Assembly (NCBI GenBank): GCA_014529385.2
Contig: CM043967.1
Span: forward strand, 128,749,182 to 128,813,181
Source of the DNA: Adiantum capillus-veneris
Lineage: Eukaryota > Streptophyta > Polypodiopsida > Polypodiales > Pteridaceae
Direction: 5' to 3'
DNA length: 64,000 bases
Numbering within the stretch: position 1 is the first letter of the stretch; each line of letters opens with the position of its first letter. Shown here piece by piece: positions 1-8,824 of this stretch. The translations under genes were made by a program, and so were the position numbers. A model generated the notes under the pieces. That model saw only the letters and a list, made by a program, of their open reading frames with translations, did no database searches and was not told the DNA's origin.

Positions 1-7
1 GAGACCC

Positions 8-2551
8 ATGGACCCATCTTACGTCATTTCACCTGGGGTCTCTATGCAATCTGAGCCTCCGAGCGAAAACTTTAGCTTCCCTAACTTGGCTCAACCCTCT
101 ATTAAGAAAAACCCAGTGCTCACTCCAAGGATAAGCCTGACAGAGAATGTACCGATGACATCTACGGTTAGCGCAGTGCCACTACCTAGTGTCATAGTAC
201 CTAATATGGGGCCTCGACCGTATGTGCCTCTAGCCCCTTATGCACACATGGCCCCCACACCTCCAATTGTACCACTTGCTTATGCTCCTCGAGTGCCGCT
301 CCCTAGCTCTTATCCGAGTGGACCTATGCCCGGTTATGTTCCATATCCTGCATCATCTATACATATGCCAAGACCGGTACCCGTCCCTCTCCCACATATG
401 ATTCCAAGAGTACCTCCACCGGCCCTAGCTCCTCACATAGGTGACTTGGCAGCGTTTGCTCAAACCATAGGTCGATCTATCGCGGAAAATATGCGTCACG
501 CATCTGATAGAGAGCCTAGAAGTAAGGCAGTACAAATTGCCAAACTCACGCAAAAATTCAATGGGGACGAAGATGCTAGAAAACACATTGAAGTGTTTGA
601 ACAAGTATGTGATTCCTTAGGGGAACGCAACGAACTACATAAGTGCAATGCCTTAAGCTTGACATTAAGTGGGAAGGCTGGAGATTGGTATAGGACCCTA
701 AGGGTGGATGAGAAAACAATCTACCCTACCCTTCGAAGGTTGTTTCTAAAGGAGTACATACGAGAAGGTGTGCTTTGGGATGTAGCATCTCAGCTACAGA
801 AGGCCGAACGTAAGGAAGGAGAGTCAGTAAGGGACTTCATTAGTCGTCTAAAGCACTTAAACTCTCGCTGCCCTGTAAATGAGCGCTTCAACAATAACCA
901 ACTGCTTGATCGATTCATTCGAGGGTTGAGGAATGAAGGAATCTATAATGGACTAGTGATTAGAGGTATCACAACCTGGGAAGATGTCACTGCCAATGCA
1001 ATCCAATTAGAGGACAACTTGATGATAGCAGGCATGAGGGTGTCTACAGACACGAGATCCACTAGCTCACAAGCCATTGAGTATGAACCCATGACTGCAA
1101 AGCCCATTGCCAATGAGCCAAAGGTATTTGAGACATTCTTGACAGACCTCACCAAGGCAATCCAAGAGTCTCTTAAGGATAATCGACCCCCTCAAAATAG
1201 TCACATGTATCCAAGAAGGGAGCAACAATGGTGTTCCATTTTCTTAGGTCCACATAGCACTAGTGAGTGCCCTACATTTAGAGTAAAATTTAATGGAACT
1301 TGCAACGCATGTGGTAGGTTTGGTCACCAAGCTAAGGATTGTTTAATGATCAAACGTATGATGGAAAATAGACCACCTGTAGCCTGGACGAATGCGCCTC
1401 GAGCTCCTGTATTGATGCCTACTCCACCTGTTGAGCAACTACCGCAACACATGGTCCCTAGATCTCAAAATGTTGTACAAGCTACACCGCTACCACCTCC
1501 TGTGCTAGGACCGCAGCCCCCGCATCCAAGAGTCGCCCCTATGAACCAAGTGGGTTGCGAGCCATCTAATGCTTATGCAGATGGTTGTGAGGAGGAAATA
1601 GACACTAGTATTGCCTACGGACTTGATACATTGGAAGAGTGTCCTATATACTACATGGAAGATTGTTGGGGACAAGTCAAGCCGGTTTATCAAGCTGCTG
1701 CTCTCGCATCCAGAGGTCAAAATATCAACACCCAGGCTAGGAGGCCACCTCTTCAATGCTACGAGTGTGGTGGACCACATCGAGTAGCGGAGTGCCCTAT
1801 TAGGCTGCAAAAGAATGCTACACAGATGCAAATGAATCAAGGGAGCACGTCTGCAATGCCAATACTCACATGTAATCGTTGTGGCATAGATCACTTGATT
1901 GCCCAATGCCCCTATAACCCAAATGCGCCTAAAATCACACCCCTGAATTTGGTCGAAATTTCTAGTGTGACATCGCCAATACCACCCGTTGCACCCGCTT
2001 ATGCGATTACACGGTCCATGCTTCAAGGGCCAGGACATATCCTCGAAGAGAGAGATACCGCGTCAGTTATCCAAGCAAAGAAAAAGAAGACACGAAGGAA
2101 GAAGTCGCAGAATACGGAAAATTCAAAGCCAAGTTCCAAAACAAACATAGGAACAGGAGATGACCCCGTGTATATGAATGACCTCGAGGATGATTCAGAT
2201 TCAGTCGAGACAATGGAGACTAGAACCAATACCACAAAGGGAAAGACCGACAAGGAAAACCGTAACATGGGACCAAATGAAAACCGAATGAGAGAAAACC
2301 ATAAAGAGCCTCTGAAAACACCACAAGTGTTTCCAAATCCAATCCAAGACCCCCAAGATAAATCGCAGGGGCAAAAAGGGAAAAATCGTAAAAAGAAGAT
2401 TGGGACGTACCCAAACCCTGTAGACGAGATTAAGCAGGTGAAACATCTAAGAGGTTTAGTGGAGGAGACTCAAAGGAAACTAGAACCAGAACCATGCATA
2501 TCAAAATTCATGACACAGTGTTTCCCATGCAAGTTCATCCACCTCACATGA
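8..2551 (+). CDS. Gag polyprotein of A1 (5'-partial) with zinc-knuckle array
   Basis: Capsid/nucleocapsid protein of the element. The reading frame is open to the window edge, and the A2 copy extends further upstream, so the ATG at base 8 is probably internal. Residues 30-145 are proline-rich. Residues 175-345 form the retrotransposon gag domain (motifs NALSLTLSGKAGDWY and FIRGLRNEGIYNGL). One classical zinc knuckle, CNACGRFGHQAKDC, lies at 1301-1342. Two shorter ones (CX2CX3HX4C) lie at 1757-1795 and 1871-1909, and a degenerate one (CSIFLGPHSTSEC) starts at 1232. A lysine/glutamate-rich tail follows. The ORF ends because of a 1-nt deletion near 2494: the A2 copy reads straight through here into the protease region, so this stop is a lesion and not a gene end. 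Confidence 0.85.
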   Translation: MDPSYVISPGVSMQSEPPSENFSFPNLAQPSIKKNPVLTPRISLTENVPMTSTVSAVPLPSVIVPNMGPRPYVPLAPYAHMAPTPPIVPLAYAPRVPLPSSYPSGPMPGYVPYPASSIHMPRPVPVPLPHMIPRVPPPALAPHIGDLAAFAQTIGRSIAENMRHASDREPRSKAVQIAKLTQKFNGDEDARKHIEVFEQVCDSLGERNELHKCNALSLTLSGKAGDWYRTLRVDEKTIYPTLRRLFLKEYIREGVLWDVASQLQKAERKEGESVRDFISRLKHLNSRCPVNERFNNNQLLDRFIRGLRNEGIYNGLVIRGITTWEDVTANAIQLEDNLMIAGMRVSTDTRSTSSQAIEYEPMTAKPIANEPKVFETFLTDLTKAIQESLKDNRPPQNSHMYPRREQQWCSIFLGPHSTSECPTFRVKFNGTCNACGRFGHQAKDCLMIKRMMENRPPVAWTNAPRAPVLMPTPPVEQLPQHMVPRSQNVVQATPLPPPVLGPQPPHPRVAPMNQVGCEPSNAYADGCEEEIDTSIAYGLDTLEECPIYYMEDCWGQVKPVYQAAALASRGQNINTQARRPPLQCYECGGPHRVAECPIRLQKNATQMQMNQGSTSAMPILTCNRCGIDHLIAQCPYNPNAPKITPLNLVEISSVTSPIPPVAPAYAITRSMLQGPGHILEERDTASVIQAKKKKTRRKKSQNTENSKPSSKTNIGTGDDPVYMNDLEDDSDSVETMETRTNTTKGKTDKENRNMGPNENRMRENHKEPLKTPQVFPNPIQDPQDKSQGQKGKNRKKKIGTYPNPVDEIKQVKHLRGLVEETQRKLEPEPCISKFMTQCFPCKFIHLT

Positions 2552-3504
2552 ACCATAGACCGTTAGCCATATCTAGTATCATCCAAGAAGGGAGTGAGGA
2601 CGGGACATCAGAAAGTGAGCATACACCCTTCTTGTTGGGAAGGATGTTTAACGAAGGAATACCTGATCCCATTGAGGAATATGAGATTCCATCCTCACCA
2701 GTTCCTAGTCAAGGACCTACACCCTGCAAAACGCCAATGAATGTTGCCAAACTAGTGGACTTCATGTCTTCTGAGGTCCGAACCACGATCATAGCAAAGC
2801 TGTATGGAGATCCTGAGTTATTCCTTGCACTTCGAGCATTCCTTAACGGAGAGCTACGAACAGGATTACCGCAGTTTGCGCAACCAAATAGGCTTGACTC
2901 GATTATGATTGATGAGGAAAATCAGGTGCAATCACTTGACTTAGATGGACACGAGTCTGTGATCGAGGTACCCATTAACGAATTAGGGCAGTATTTTGAA
3001 GGCCACGAGTCTAATGCGACCCTACCCATCACTACCAAGGGATTAACTATAAAGGGAATTCTTGATGGTGGTGCGGGAGTTAGCATCGTTACAAAAGATT
3101 GTTGGGAATCCATGGGAAAACCCCGCCTCAGTGTTACTAACATTGTGGTAAAGATGGCAAATGGTACCATAGCCAAACCTATGGGGATGCTCAAGGATCT
3201 TAAGATCAAAGTTCTAGGACACAAGGTACGACATACGTTCATTGTAATGGATTTCTCTAAACACCTTATGTCATATGAAATGATTTTAGGACGACCATTC
3301 ATGAGGGAAGCACAAATGGTTCACGATTGGTCTAAAAATCATGTCTATTTGCAATTCCAAGACTCTGTCCTTAGAGTGGATTTGGTGACTGGTAAGGTAC
3401 ACCCCTTAGGGAGTAAAACCATTATTGATCATCGCTCTGACACCACAGTTCACTCGGCCCCACTACAATATTGTTACACTTGTAAGAAGGTTTTACACTT
3501 GTAA
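2494..3504 (+). CDS. Aspartic protease region of A1 pol (frame-shifted piece)
   Basis: Retropepsin-like maturation protease of the gag-pol polyprotein. The active-site tetrad is D-G-G-A (3064-3075) in place of the usual DTGA/DSGA, followed by VSIVTKDCWESMG and the flap/second-half motif MILGRPFMREAQMVHDW. The DGGA form recurs in the orphan ORF at 24610-25619 and in element F, so it is typical of these elements and not a point defect. The frame is minus one relative to gag because of the 1-nt deletion near 2494. It ends at 3504 because of a 19-bp tandem duplication (3474-3492 repeated from 3493), which shifts the frame before the RT segment. ATG 2494 is the first in frame but is unlikely to be a true start. 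Confidence 0.75.
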   Translation: MHIKIHDTVFPMQVHPPHMNHRPLAISSIIQEGSEDGTSESEHTPFLLGRMFNEGIPDPIEEYEIPSSPVPSQGPTPCKTPMNVAKLVDFMSSEVRTTIIAKLYGDPELFLALRAFLNGELRTGLPQFAQPNRLDSIMIDEENQVQSLDLDGHESVIEVPINELGQYFEGHESNATLPITTKGLTIKGILDGGAGVSIVTKDCWESMGKPRLSVTNIVVKMANGTIAKPMGMLKDLKIKVLGHKVRHTFIVMDFSKHLMSYEMILGRPFMREAQMVHDWSKNHVYLQFQDSVLRVDLVTGKVHPLGSKTIIDHRSDTTVHSAPLQYCYTCKKVLHL

Positions 3505-4924
3505 GAAGGATACAGACATTGGCCAAGATTCTCCTTATATGGATATCCTACCTGGGATGACTGAGTCGGACAATGTGGATTGGGTACACCTAGCTGCAAC
3601 CATAGATACCTGGGGAAATAGAGGAACCACTTGGGTCACACCAGAGGGGGAAGAGGTACCACAAATTGCACCTCTGAACATGATAAGTGCCATACATGCA
3701 TCTTCTAAGGGCAAGGCAATTGTGGACCAATCTGACAGTGACACCGATAGCTCAATAGAAGACTTTGACCAACACGACTTGGACACTGACTCCCAGAGTG
3801 AAACGGATTCTGAATCTCATGAATTAGAGAGTGGAGCAAGTTCACAGTCAAAACATTCGGAAGGACCGAGCACATCAACCGATGATAGCTCCTCCGAGAG
3901 TGAAGAGGACACCAACGAGGACTCCTTTAGTGAGCCAGATCTAAATGCAAATCAAAAGCAGGTCTCAAATAAGAAAAAGAAAAACCTTAAGAGGCATCGA
4001 TATCGAGCCAATGTACGTGCTAGGATAAACAAGAAGAGATCCTCAGCAGAATGGCTCAGTTATATAGGAGCATGTGATGCTCATCAAAAATTGGTAGACA
4101 ATTGGGGTGAATATCTCCAAAATGTTATGTGGTGTAGACCACGACCCCATGACATAGCCCAATTAGAGATCATAGACAAGCCAAAGTTGAGCCGCACTGC
4201 AAGGAGGCATCAAAACCAAGAGTTAGCTCGACAACACAAGAAAGCAGAAATGGAAGCACAAACCAACGCACAACCAGAATCCACAGACTTGCATCCTGCA
4301 CCAGAACATTTCAAATCTTACACCACAGGGGAAGCAAAGGTTGTGTACACAAAAGCCCAAAGAATACCTATCGATGGGAATAATGGAATCTATGATGGTC
4401 CGGCAATAGTTAAAGAAATAGAATTAGCTGACCCCGGTGAAGAATCAAAACCTGTTTTTATTGCCCAAGACCTCATGGAAGTTGAAGAGGCGGTCCTCAA
4501 AGAGCTTCTCAAGGAATTCAAGGACGTATTCGCTTGGACATACCATGATATGAAAGGTGTTCCGCCTTCTGTGGTCCAACATACAATCCCTATGATTAGC
4601 ACTGCGAAGCCCGTACAACAAAGACCCTACCCGATGAATCCTAAGTACGCAAAGATCATTCAAGAAGAACTAGAAAAGCTTATCAAATGTGGGTTCATAT
4701 ATCCTATTGAACACTCTGAATGGGTGTCGCCAATAGTTATCCTGCCAAAAAAGAATGGGAAACTCAGGGTGTGCGTGGACCTCAAAAAACTTAATGCAGC
4801 TACTAGAAGAGACCATTACCCCCTACCATATTCCGAACATGTACTCGAAAGAGTTGCATGCAAGGAAGCTTATAGCTTTCTAGATGGGTACTCAGGCTAC
4901 AACCAAATCACGATAGCGCTATAG
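3425..4924 (+). CDS. A1 pol: acidic linker and N-terminal reverse transcriptase
   Basis: The first 200 codons are an acidic, serine-rich linker and a basic stretch (KKKKNLKRHRYRANVRAR). RT begins at FKDVFAWTYHDMKG, runs through the palm and fingers (EWVSPIVILPKKNGKLRVCVDLKKLN) and reaches SFLDGYSGYNQI, which carries the first catalytic aspartate. The piece ends at a TAG (4922-4924) in the middle of RT. The same frame continues immediately into 4961-6907, and related RTs in this window read through the equivalent position, so TAG is a point nonsense mutation. The real polyprotein would start in gag, not at the codon given here. Confidence 0.8.
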   Translation: MIIALTPQFTRPHYNIVTLVRRFYTCKKDTDIGQDSPYMDILPGMTESDNVDWVHLAATIDTWGNRGTTWVTPEGEEVPQIAPLNMISAIHASSKGKAIVDQSDSDTDSSIEDFDQHDLDTDSQSETDSESHELESGASSQSKHSEGPSTSTDDSSSESEEDTNEDSFSEPDLNANQKQVSNKKKKNLKRHRYRANVRARINKKRSSAEWLSYIGACDAHQKLVDNWGEYLQNVMWCRPRPHDIAQLEIIDKPKLSRTARRHQNQELARQHKKAEMEAQTNAQPESTDLHPAPEHFKSYTTGEAKVVYTKAQRIPIDGNNGIYDGPAIVKEIELADPGEESKPVFIAQDLMEVEEAVLKELLKEFKDVFAWTYHDMKGVPPSVVQHTIPMISTAKPVQQRPYPMNPKYAKIIQEELEKLIKCGFIYPIEHSEWVSPIVILPKKNGKLRVCVDLKKLNAATRRDHYPLPYSEHVLERVACKEAYSFLDGYSGYNQITIAL

Positions 4925-4960
4925 GACCAAGCTAAAACTGCCTTCATCACAGAATTTGGC

Positions 4961-6907
4961 GTGTTTGCATTTCGTGTGATGGCTTTTGGCTTAACAAATG
5001 CCCCTGCTACATTCCAACGATTAATAAACACTGCTTTTAAAGAATATTTGAGAGAGTTTTGTGAAGCTTTCTTAGACGACCTTTGTGTTTACTCTTCTTG
5101 GAAAGAACATCTATCATGTTTGCGGAAGGTGTTTGAAAAATGTAGGTTATATCGTATCTCATTAAACCCGTTCAAATGCCAATTTTGGGTCAAGCATGGA
5201 GTTATTTTAGGGCATATAGTATCCAAGAATGGTATCTCAACCGATGAGAGCAAAATTAAAGTGATTATAGAGTTACCACCACCAACCAATTACAAGGGAG
5301 TTCAAAGGTTCATGGGACACGTGGGTTATTATCGACGGTTTATTTTATTTTTCGCTGAGATAGCACGTCCTTTGTACAAGCTTCTCATTGAATTTAAATG
5401 GACCGAAGCGTGTGACCAGGCCTATGAACAATTGAAGAAAACACTAGCAAGTGCTCCGATTTTAAGGACACCTAACTGGGATGTCATTTTCCATGTGCAT
5501 ATTGATGCATCAAACTTTGCTATTGGGTGTGTTCTCACTCAACCAGGAGAACATAAATTGGACTATCCCATTAGCTTTGCAAGCCGTCAATTGAACGATG
5601 CTGAAAGGAACTACACCACTACAGAGCGAGAAGGTTTGGCAATGGTTTATGCAGTAAAGAAATTTCGCTACTACCTTCTGGCAAACAAGTTTGTATTTTA
5701 TGTGGATCATCAAGCGTTGCTGTATCTGGTAAACAAGCCATGCTCCACAGGAAGAATCACACGATGGTTGTTAATTCTTCTGGAGTTTGATTTCACGATT
5801 GTAGTGAGACCCGGTAAAAGGCACGTCATGGCTGATCATTTGTCTCGCATACCCAATGGTGAAGCCCCTACAGGAGTTGATGATGAATTACCCGATACTT
5901 CCCTATTCATAGTTGAGACTATGCCTGAATGGAGTGAGAACATTGTTAACTTTTTAGTTAATGGTTTTCCACCCAAGGAACTTCGTAAGGATATCGCTCG
6001 AAGGCTAGTAAAAGAATGTGAACCCTATTGTTTGATTGCCGGAACCCTGTATAGATTAGGCAAGGACGATATTCTTAGGCGTTGTGCCCGCGAGGATGAA
6101 TATTTGTATATCTTGCAAGAAGCACATATGGGCATAGCAGGAGGACATTTTTCAGGGGACCTGACTGCTAGAAAGGTGCTGCAATCAAGCTATTGGTGGC
6201 CAACTTTATTTAAGGATGCATCACTTTTTACAAAAGGGTGTGATGAGTGCCAACGTTACAAGACCACACAGCGCAAGGACAGAATGCCCTTACATCCTAT
6301 TAAAGTAACCCAACCATTTGAAAAATGGGGCTTAGACTTTGTAGGTCCAATTAGTCCCGCAGCTCGCAACACTCAATCTCGATATATTCTAGTTGCTACG
6401 GACTATGTAACAAAGTGGGCTGAAGCTAAGGCTTCACAAAAAGCTGACGCGAGGACAACAGCTAAGTTTCTTTTTGAGAACATTATCACAAGATTTGGTT
6501 GCCCTTTTGAAATTGTTAGTGATAATGGTACCCATTTTATAAATGAGGTAATAAGAGAGCTTACCACGAACTTTATGATATCCCACCATAAGTCTACACC
6601 TTATTACCCGCAAGCTAATGGACAAGCCGAGAGCACCAACAAGACTCTAATCTCTATTTTAACCAAGATGGTAGAAGCTCATCGCACTGATTGGGATTTG
6701 AAGTTGACATCTGCTCTATGGGCTTATCGTACTGCTTATAAAGTGGCTATTAATTGTACGCCATTCAAAATGGTATACGGCCAAGAAGCGGTTATGCCTT
6801 GGGAGTTTGTCATTCCTAGTCTTAGGGTAGCTTCGCAAGAAGGATGGAATGGTAACCCCTTAACCGAGCGTTTGTTTATCTTAGAAAAACTAGACGAAGA
6901 GAGATAG
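4961..6907 (+). CDS. A1 pol: RT C-terminal half, RNase H and integrase
   Basis: This continues the frame of 3425-4924. RT has FRVMAFGLTNAPATFQ and the catalytic FLDD at 5069-5080 (a variant of YVDD). RNase H has HIDASNFAIGCVL, TTTEREGLAMVYAV and VDHQALLYLV, and ends in ADHLSR. The integrase has a His/Cys zinc region ending CDECQRYK and a DDE core with D at 6335, D at 6521 and E at 6629 (GLDFVGP, SDNGTHF, GQAEST). It would copy the element RNA into DNA and insert it in the nucleus. The ORF stops at TAG 6905-6907, but the same frame goes on into 6908-8542, so this is a second nonsense codon. Confidence 0.85.
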   Translation: MFAFRVMAFGLTNAPATFQRLINTAFKEYLREFCEAFLDDLCVYSSWKEHLSCLRKVFEKCRLYRISLNPFKCQFWVKHGVILGHIVSKNGISTDESKIKVIIELPPPTNYKGVQRFMGHVGYYRRFILFFAEIARPLYKLLIEFKWTEACDQAYEQLKKTLASAPILRTPNWDVIFHVHIDASNFAIGCVLTQPGEHKLDYPISFASRQLNDAERNYTTTEREGLAMVYAVKKFRYYLLANKFVFYVDHQALLYLVNKPCSTGRITRWLLILLEFDFTIVVRPGKRHVMADHLSRIPNGEAPTGVDDELPDTSLFIVETMPEWSENIVNFLVNGFPPKELRKDIARRLVKECEPYCLIAGTLYRLGKDDILRRCAREDEYLYILQEAHMGIAGGHFSGDLTARKVLQSSYWWPTLFKDASLFTKGCDECQRYKTTQRKDRMPLHPIKVTQPFEKWGLDFVGPISPAARNTQSRYILVATDYVTKWAEAKASQKADARTTAKFLFENIITRFGCPFEIVSDNGTHFINEVIRELTTNFMISHHKSTPYYPQANGQAESTNKTLISILTKMVEAHRTDWDLKLTSALWAYRTAYKVAINCTPFKMVYGQEAVMPWEFVIPSLRVASQEGWNGNPLTERLFILEKLDEER

Positions 6908-8542
6908 TTGGCTGTGCAAAATGCTCTTGTGGAAAAGGATAGGAGAAAGAAGTGGTTTGATCGCCATGTGAAGGACAAGGATATCAAAGTTGGTGATAAA
7001 GTCCTTATGTATGGAGTACGTAAAGAGAAGAAAAAGTTGAAATATGCTGATAAAGGACCATATAGAGTATGTGAAATTACCCCACAAGGTACCCTTCGTG
7101 TGGAAACTCTTGATGGAGTTGAAACCATTGGATTCCTCTATGGGAGTAAATTCAAAAGATATTATGATCCTTTAAGCCAAGAAGAACTACGGGCCATTCA
7201 TCAAAAGAAGGCCGCCAAAGCACAAACCGAGTTAAACAAGATACAAGCTCAAGCTGAGGCTAAGGAGCGACAACAACGTATAAGACAAAAACGAGAGGCT
7301 AACCTTGGGGTCACAAATGCATTCCACGTGGAAATCGAAGAGGATGGGTTGGACTCTGACACACCTCTACGATACCCCATTGAGTTAAATAGTGCCTATG
7401 GAAAAGTGCTATATAACGCCTTATTGGACACGGGTGCTAAATACAATCTGCTATCCTATGGGGTGTGGTGTCAGCTAGGGAAGCCATCTCTATCTGAGAG
7501 TATTATCCAAGTCAAGGGTGTCAACAAGAAAAAAACTACGGTTTTTGGAATCTGGCACACTTCTGTCAGTTATGACAATGGGGTGGTAGCTCAAGACTTT
7601 TTGGTCATGCCTACTGGAACTATGGAGGGTAATATAAACCTAGGCCGCACGTGGATGATAGCCACCAAATGCACTATTGATTGGGGGACTGGGGGTGTTA
7701 CAACGCAAAAACCAACTCTTAGCCCTACCACTCAAGCCATAGTCCCTGAGATATTGCCCAAGGAAATAAAACCCAAGACATTGCATGTCCAGGAGGTTGA
7801 ACCATACGTCCCCATAGCCCAACTCTCTAGAGCTTCAACTGATGTAGTTGAAAGAAAGCTTGAGACACACAAGAACCATCCTAATATAACAGAGAAAACA
7901 TACAAGTGGGTCCCTAAAACCTCTGTAGTGAGCATGGTTGAAGCAAAAAAACGGAAACCTAGTAAGAACCGTACCACTCACTCCAAGAAATGTAAAGAAA
8001 CGCTGCGTTGGATTCCTAAACGACTATTGGAAGCCCAAGGCTACTATCAAGGAAATGATCAAATCTGGGTGCCAAAATGTAGATTGTACTCTTACCTATC
8101 ACCTGACCCAAGTGAGCCCAATCCCGTATCTCCAAAACGAATCAATGATCGTGCAAAGAAAAAGATCACAGAATGCTACACACCCGCTCCCGAGCTAGTT
8201 TGGGTACCAAAGAAAGAACGATTTGTTCCACCTAGCTCAGGAACAGGGAAATCAAATGAAGCTTCTTGCTCTTCATGTAGTTCCTATACGCAAATAGAAG
8301 CTTCGACACAACCTCCACCTACCACTGTACATATCCATCCAAGCACGAAAGAGTTTGCACCTTCCGGGGTAAGTTCACCACCTACAACAACGTTGCAAAT
8401 AAAATCATGGGAGAGTACCTTACCACCCTTGCAGCTTGACAAGGCACCTAGGGTAATAACAAACTACTGGCAAAAATCCTCACCTATTACCAACTGGAAC
8501 AATTGGTTTCAAAGGGTGACAAGCTCATTTCAAACGGTATGA
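6908..8542 (+). CDS. A1 pol C-terminal extension with a second retropepsin-like domain and W[VI]PK repeats
   Basis: In the same frame as RT-INT, after a TAG. The first 100 residues finish the integrase C-terminal domain (KVGDKVLMYGVRKEKKKLKYADKGPYRVCEIT) and a basic coiled-coil stretch (KKAAKAQTELNKIQAQAEAKERQQRIRQKR). There follows a separate retropepsin-like fold: ALLDTGAKYNLLSYGVW with DTGA at 7427-7438, then a hydrophobic strand and INLGRTWMIATKCTIDWG, which resembles the usual second half of a retropepsin. The tail carries four W[VI]PK motifs in a Lys/Pro/Ser-rich setting. I do not know a named plant Ty3 lineage with a protease-like domain here. It could be active, or a folded accessory domain. 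ATG-less start: the listed start is just the codon after the stop. Confidence 0.7.
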   Translation: MAVQNALVEKDRRKKWFDRHVKDKDIKVGDKVLMYGVRKEKKKLKYADKGPYRVCEITPQGTLRVETLDGVETIGFLYGSKFKRYYDPLSQEELRAIHQKKAAKAQTELNKIQAQAEAKERQQRIRQKREANLGVTNAFHVEIEEDGLDSDTPLRYPIELNSAYGKVLYNALLDTGAKYNLLSYGVWCQLGKPSLSESIIQVKGVNKKKTTVFGIWHTSVSYDNGVVAQDFLVMPTGTMEGNINLGRTWMIATKCTIDWGTGGVTTQKPTLSPTTQAIVPEILPKEIKPKTLHVQEVEPYVPIAQLSRASTDVVERKLETHKNHPNITEKTYKWVPKTSVVSMVEAKKRKPSKNRTTHSKKCKETLRWIPKRLLEAQGYYQGNDQIWVPKCRLYSYLSPDPSEPNPVSPKRINDRAKKKITECYTPAPELVWVPKKERFVPPSSGTGKSNEASCSSCSSYTQIEASTQPPPTTVHIHPSTKEFAPSGVSSPPTTTLQIKSWESTLPPLQLDKAPRVITNYWQKSSPITNWNNWFQRVTSSFQTV

Positions 8543-8549
8543 TCTACCC

Positions 8550-8563
8550 AAGGAAGGGGGGAG
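8550..8563 (+). other. Polypurine tract 1 of A1
   Basis: A purine run with six G immediately after the pol stop, followed by TGTTTG. Together with upstream flank it matches the tract at 10590-10609 at 17 of 20 positions. In LTR elements such a tract primes plus-strand DNA next to the 3' LTR; here it lies 2 kb upstream of the recognised LTR. Confidence 0.5.
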
Positions 8564-8642
8564 TGTTTGCTGACAGTCATCATTCATTTGTTTCCCTCTC
8601 AACCTTTTTCCCTGACCTCTCAATCTCCGATCTTAGGGAATG

Positions 8643-8652
8643 TATATATATA
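8643..8652 (+). promoter_or_regulatory. TATA-like box upstream of the 8825 ORF
   Basis: An alternating TATATATATA run about 170 bp upstream of the ATG at 8825, followed by an A-rich leader. The spacing fits a plant core promoter. This is inference from sequence form only. Confidence 0.35.
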
Positions 8653-8824
8653 GCCTTATACTCACAAAAAAACAAAAATAGTAAAGAGCAAGAGCGCCTA
8701 GCAATGAGAGAGCACCCTATCAGATCTTACATATAAGTCCAAATTCACCGTGTCAATTCAAGCAACACACAAAAACAACTCTTATGTTTTAAAGGCCTAA
8801 CCAAATCTATCTGTCTTGTCAGAA

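Noticed and set aside
1505-2038. Minus-strand ORF of 177 codons and similar ones in A1 gag/pol
   Set aside because: They are antisense to well-supported gag and pol domains and contain no motif.
2485-2551. Programmed -1 frameshift between gag and protease in A1
   Set aside because: The A2 copy is one base longer and reads through in a single frame, and no slippery heptamer stands at the junction.
3425-3504. Overlapping-frame expression of protease and RT
   Set aside because: The overlap is fully explained by a 19-bp tandem duplication.
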